Shown: positions 62,568 through 64,000 of the stretch, one piece after another
Position numbering within the stretch: position 1 is the first letter of the stretch
Layout: every line of letters begins with the position of its first letter
Origin: Liquidambar formosana
Lineage: Eukaryota > Streptophyta > Magnoliopsida > Saxifragales > Altingiaceae
Direction of reading: 5' to 3'
NCBI GenBank assembly: GCA_039720395.1
Contig: CM077823.1
Location: 33,128,371-33,192,370, forward strand
Length of the DNA: 64,000 bases
Program-made: the position numbers and the translations under genes
Notes under the pieces: generated by a model
Seen by the model: the letters and a program-made list of their open reading frames with translations, nothing else
Databases searched by the model: none
What the model was told of the DNA's origin: nothing

Positions 62568-62838
62568 CCACTTCTAGTGGTTTGGTATTTTATTTTTCCA
62601 CACCAAATATATTCATTCCACTTCTGGTGGTTTGATATTTCATTGCTCCACTTCTAGTGGTTTGGTATTTCATTAATCCACTTCTAGTGGTTTGGTATTT
62701 TATTACTCCACTTCTAGTGGTTTAGTATTCCACTTCTAGTGGTTTAGTATTTCATTGCTCCACTTCTAATGGTTTGATATGTCATTAATCCACTTCTGGT
62801 GGTTTGGTATTCCATTATTCCACTTCTGGTGGTTTTTA
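62568..62838. repeat. ~22-32 bp tandem repeat array
   Basis: Nine or ten units of CCACTTCTAGTGGTTTGGTA followed by TTTCATTAAT or similar. Each unit contains the small palindrome CACTTCTAGTG, kept in most units as CTAGTGG or CTGGTGG. Confidence 0.9.
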
Positions 62839-62847
62839 TCATAAAAT

Positions 62848-64000
62848 GACATACTTTAAGCTGACACAGTGAAGTTACCAGTAAATCTGAGAGAAGTTGA
62901 CTGACAACAAAGGTGACGTTGACAGTCAATTCGTAGTAAAACAAGAGCATATTTTTGTGTGTTCTTCTATGCTAACTAAAGCAAAAGTTAAGACGCACCC
63001 ATGAATTTTCACCAAAATTTTACAAGCATCTAAAGAAGTTGCATAACACAGAATAGAGAAATATATTACTCAATTTAATTTGGTCATCATTGACCATCAT
63101 TTTATTCAATTAAATTGAGACTTTATTCATTATTTCTAAAACTTCAGGTTTTGAAATTTGTCTCTTACTTCAAGTAGAGAAATATGAATAATAACCCCTT
63201 TCTTATAATAGAAAACTTCAGGTTTTTATATTTACCTAATGACATATTTTAAGCAGACACAGTGAAGTTACCAGTAAATCTGAAAGAAGTTGACTGACAA
63301 CAGAGGTGACGTTGAGAGTCAATTCGTAGTAAAACAAGAGCAGATTTTTGTGTGTTCTTCTATGCTAACTAAAGCAAAAGTTAAGGTGCACCCACGAATT
63401 TTCACCAAAATTTTACAAGCATCTAAAGAATTTGCATAACACATAATAGAGAAATATATTACTCAATTTAATTTGGTCATCATTGACCATCACTTTATTC
63501 AATTAAATTGAGACTTTATTCATTATTTCTAAAACTTCAGGTTTTGAAATTTGTCTCTTACTTCAAGAAGAGAAATATGAATAATAACCTCTTTCTTATA
63601 ATAGAAAACTTCAGGTTTTTATATTTACCTAATGACATATTTTAAGCAGACACAGTGAAGTTACCAGTCAATCTGAGAGAAGTTGACTGACGACAAAGGT
63701 GACGTTGACAGTCAATTCGTAGTAAAACAAGAGCAGATTTTTGTGTGTTCTTCTATGCTAACTAAAGCAAAAGTTAAGACGCACCCACGCATTTTCACCA
63801 AAATTTTACAAGCATCTAAAGAAGTTGCATAACACATAATAGAGAAATATATTACTTAATTTAATTTGGTCATCATTGACCATCACTTTATTCAATTAAA
63901 TTGAGACTTTATTCATTATTTCTAAAACTTCAGGTTTTGAAATTTGTCTCTTGCTTCAGGAAGAGAACAGATGAATAATAACTTCTTTTTTTTTTTTATA
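62848..64000. repeat. 393-bp tandem repeat, almost three copies to the window end
   Basis: GACATA.TTTAAGC.GACACAG begins at 62848, 63241 and 63634, an exact 393-base spacing. Units share GTGACGTTGA.AGTCAATTCG, GTTAAG..GCACCCACG and the ACTTCAGGTTTTGAAATTTG blocks, with a few percent divergence. The array runs off the window. No reading frame is kept across units. Confidence 0.92.

Noticed and set aside
62568..62838. CRISPR-like array of short repeats with spacers
   Set aside because: The intervals are short variants of the same sequence rather than unique spacers, and the DNA is plant nuclear.

Overview
This is nuclear DNA of a seed plant, most likely a woody eudicot. It is AT-rich, has GT-AG introns, plant-specific gene families (PIP/PIPL secreted peptides, DUF861 cupins, KORRIGAN, Dabb stress protein, class III ADH/GSNOR) and many plant transposon families. 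I cannot name the species. Gene density is low; much of the window is transposable elements, tandem duplications and broken gene copies.

Layout. 0.6-1.6 kb: pseudogene of a Dabb (stress-responsive A/B barrel) protein. 2.8-4.2 kb: an element with GGGTCGGGT-rich inverted ends enclosing two exons of the DNA-damage checkpoint gene RAD1. 4.3-9.3 kb: nested non-autonomous Helitrons; between two of them lies the promoter and first 20 codons of a myo-inositol-1-phosphate synthase gene. 11.8-20.3 kb: a family of ~400 bp fold-back MITEs (two with perfect 9-bp target duplications), and a tandem segmental duplication carrying two PIP-like peptide precursor genes on the minus strand; a tRNA-derived SINE follows the second. 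20.8-21.5 kb: hAT-like MITE. 25.2 kb: a third PIP-like precursor (plus strand) whose second peptide motif is cut off by one extra G. 27.8-31.6 kb: GSNOR (class III ADH) with exons 1-6 only. 33-37 kb: Tourist-like, Stowaway-like and other MITEs.

37.6-55.6 kb is the most structured part: a tandem array with an ancestral unit of about 4.5 kb. A full unit holds an intact two-exon DUF861 cupin gene plus a PIF/Harbinger-like element that carries the first exon and leader of the cellulose-synthesis endoglucanase KORRIGAN in antisense. Three cupin genes are intact; four KORRIGAN fragments are present; two middle units are deletion derivatives sharing one breakpoint. A 3-kb solo LTR and a second hAT-like MITE were inserted after duplication, because the other units keep the empty sites.

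55.6-64 kb: an unrecognised duplicated coding fragment, a rearranged Helitron pair, a 5'-truncated Ty1/copia element (minus strand) with an in-frame 360-bp duplication, then arrays of ~31-bp and 393-bp tandem repeats running off the window end.

Genes likely to be functional: the two minus-strand PIP-like precursors and the three cupins; the plus-strand PIP-like gene may keep one peptide. The recurring theme is capture or shedding of gene fragments (RAD1, MIPS, KORRIGAN, GSNOR) beside mobile DNA. No operon-like or prokaryotic feature is present.
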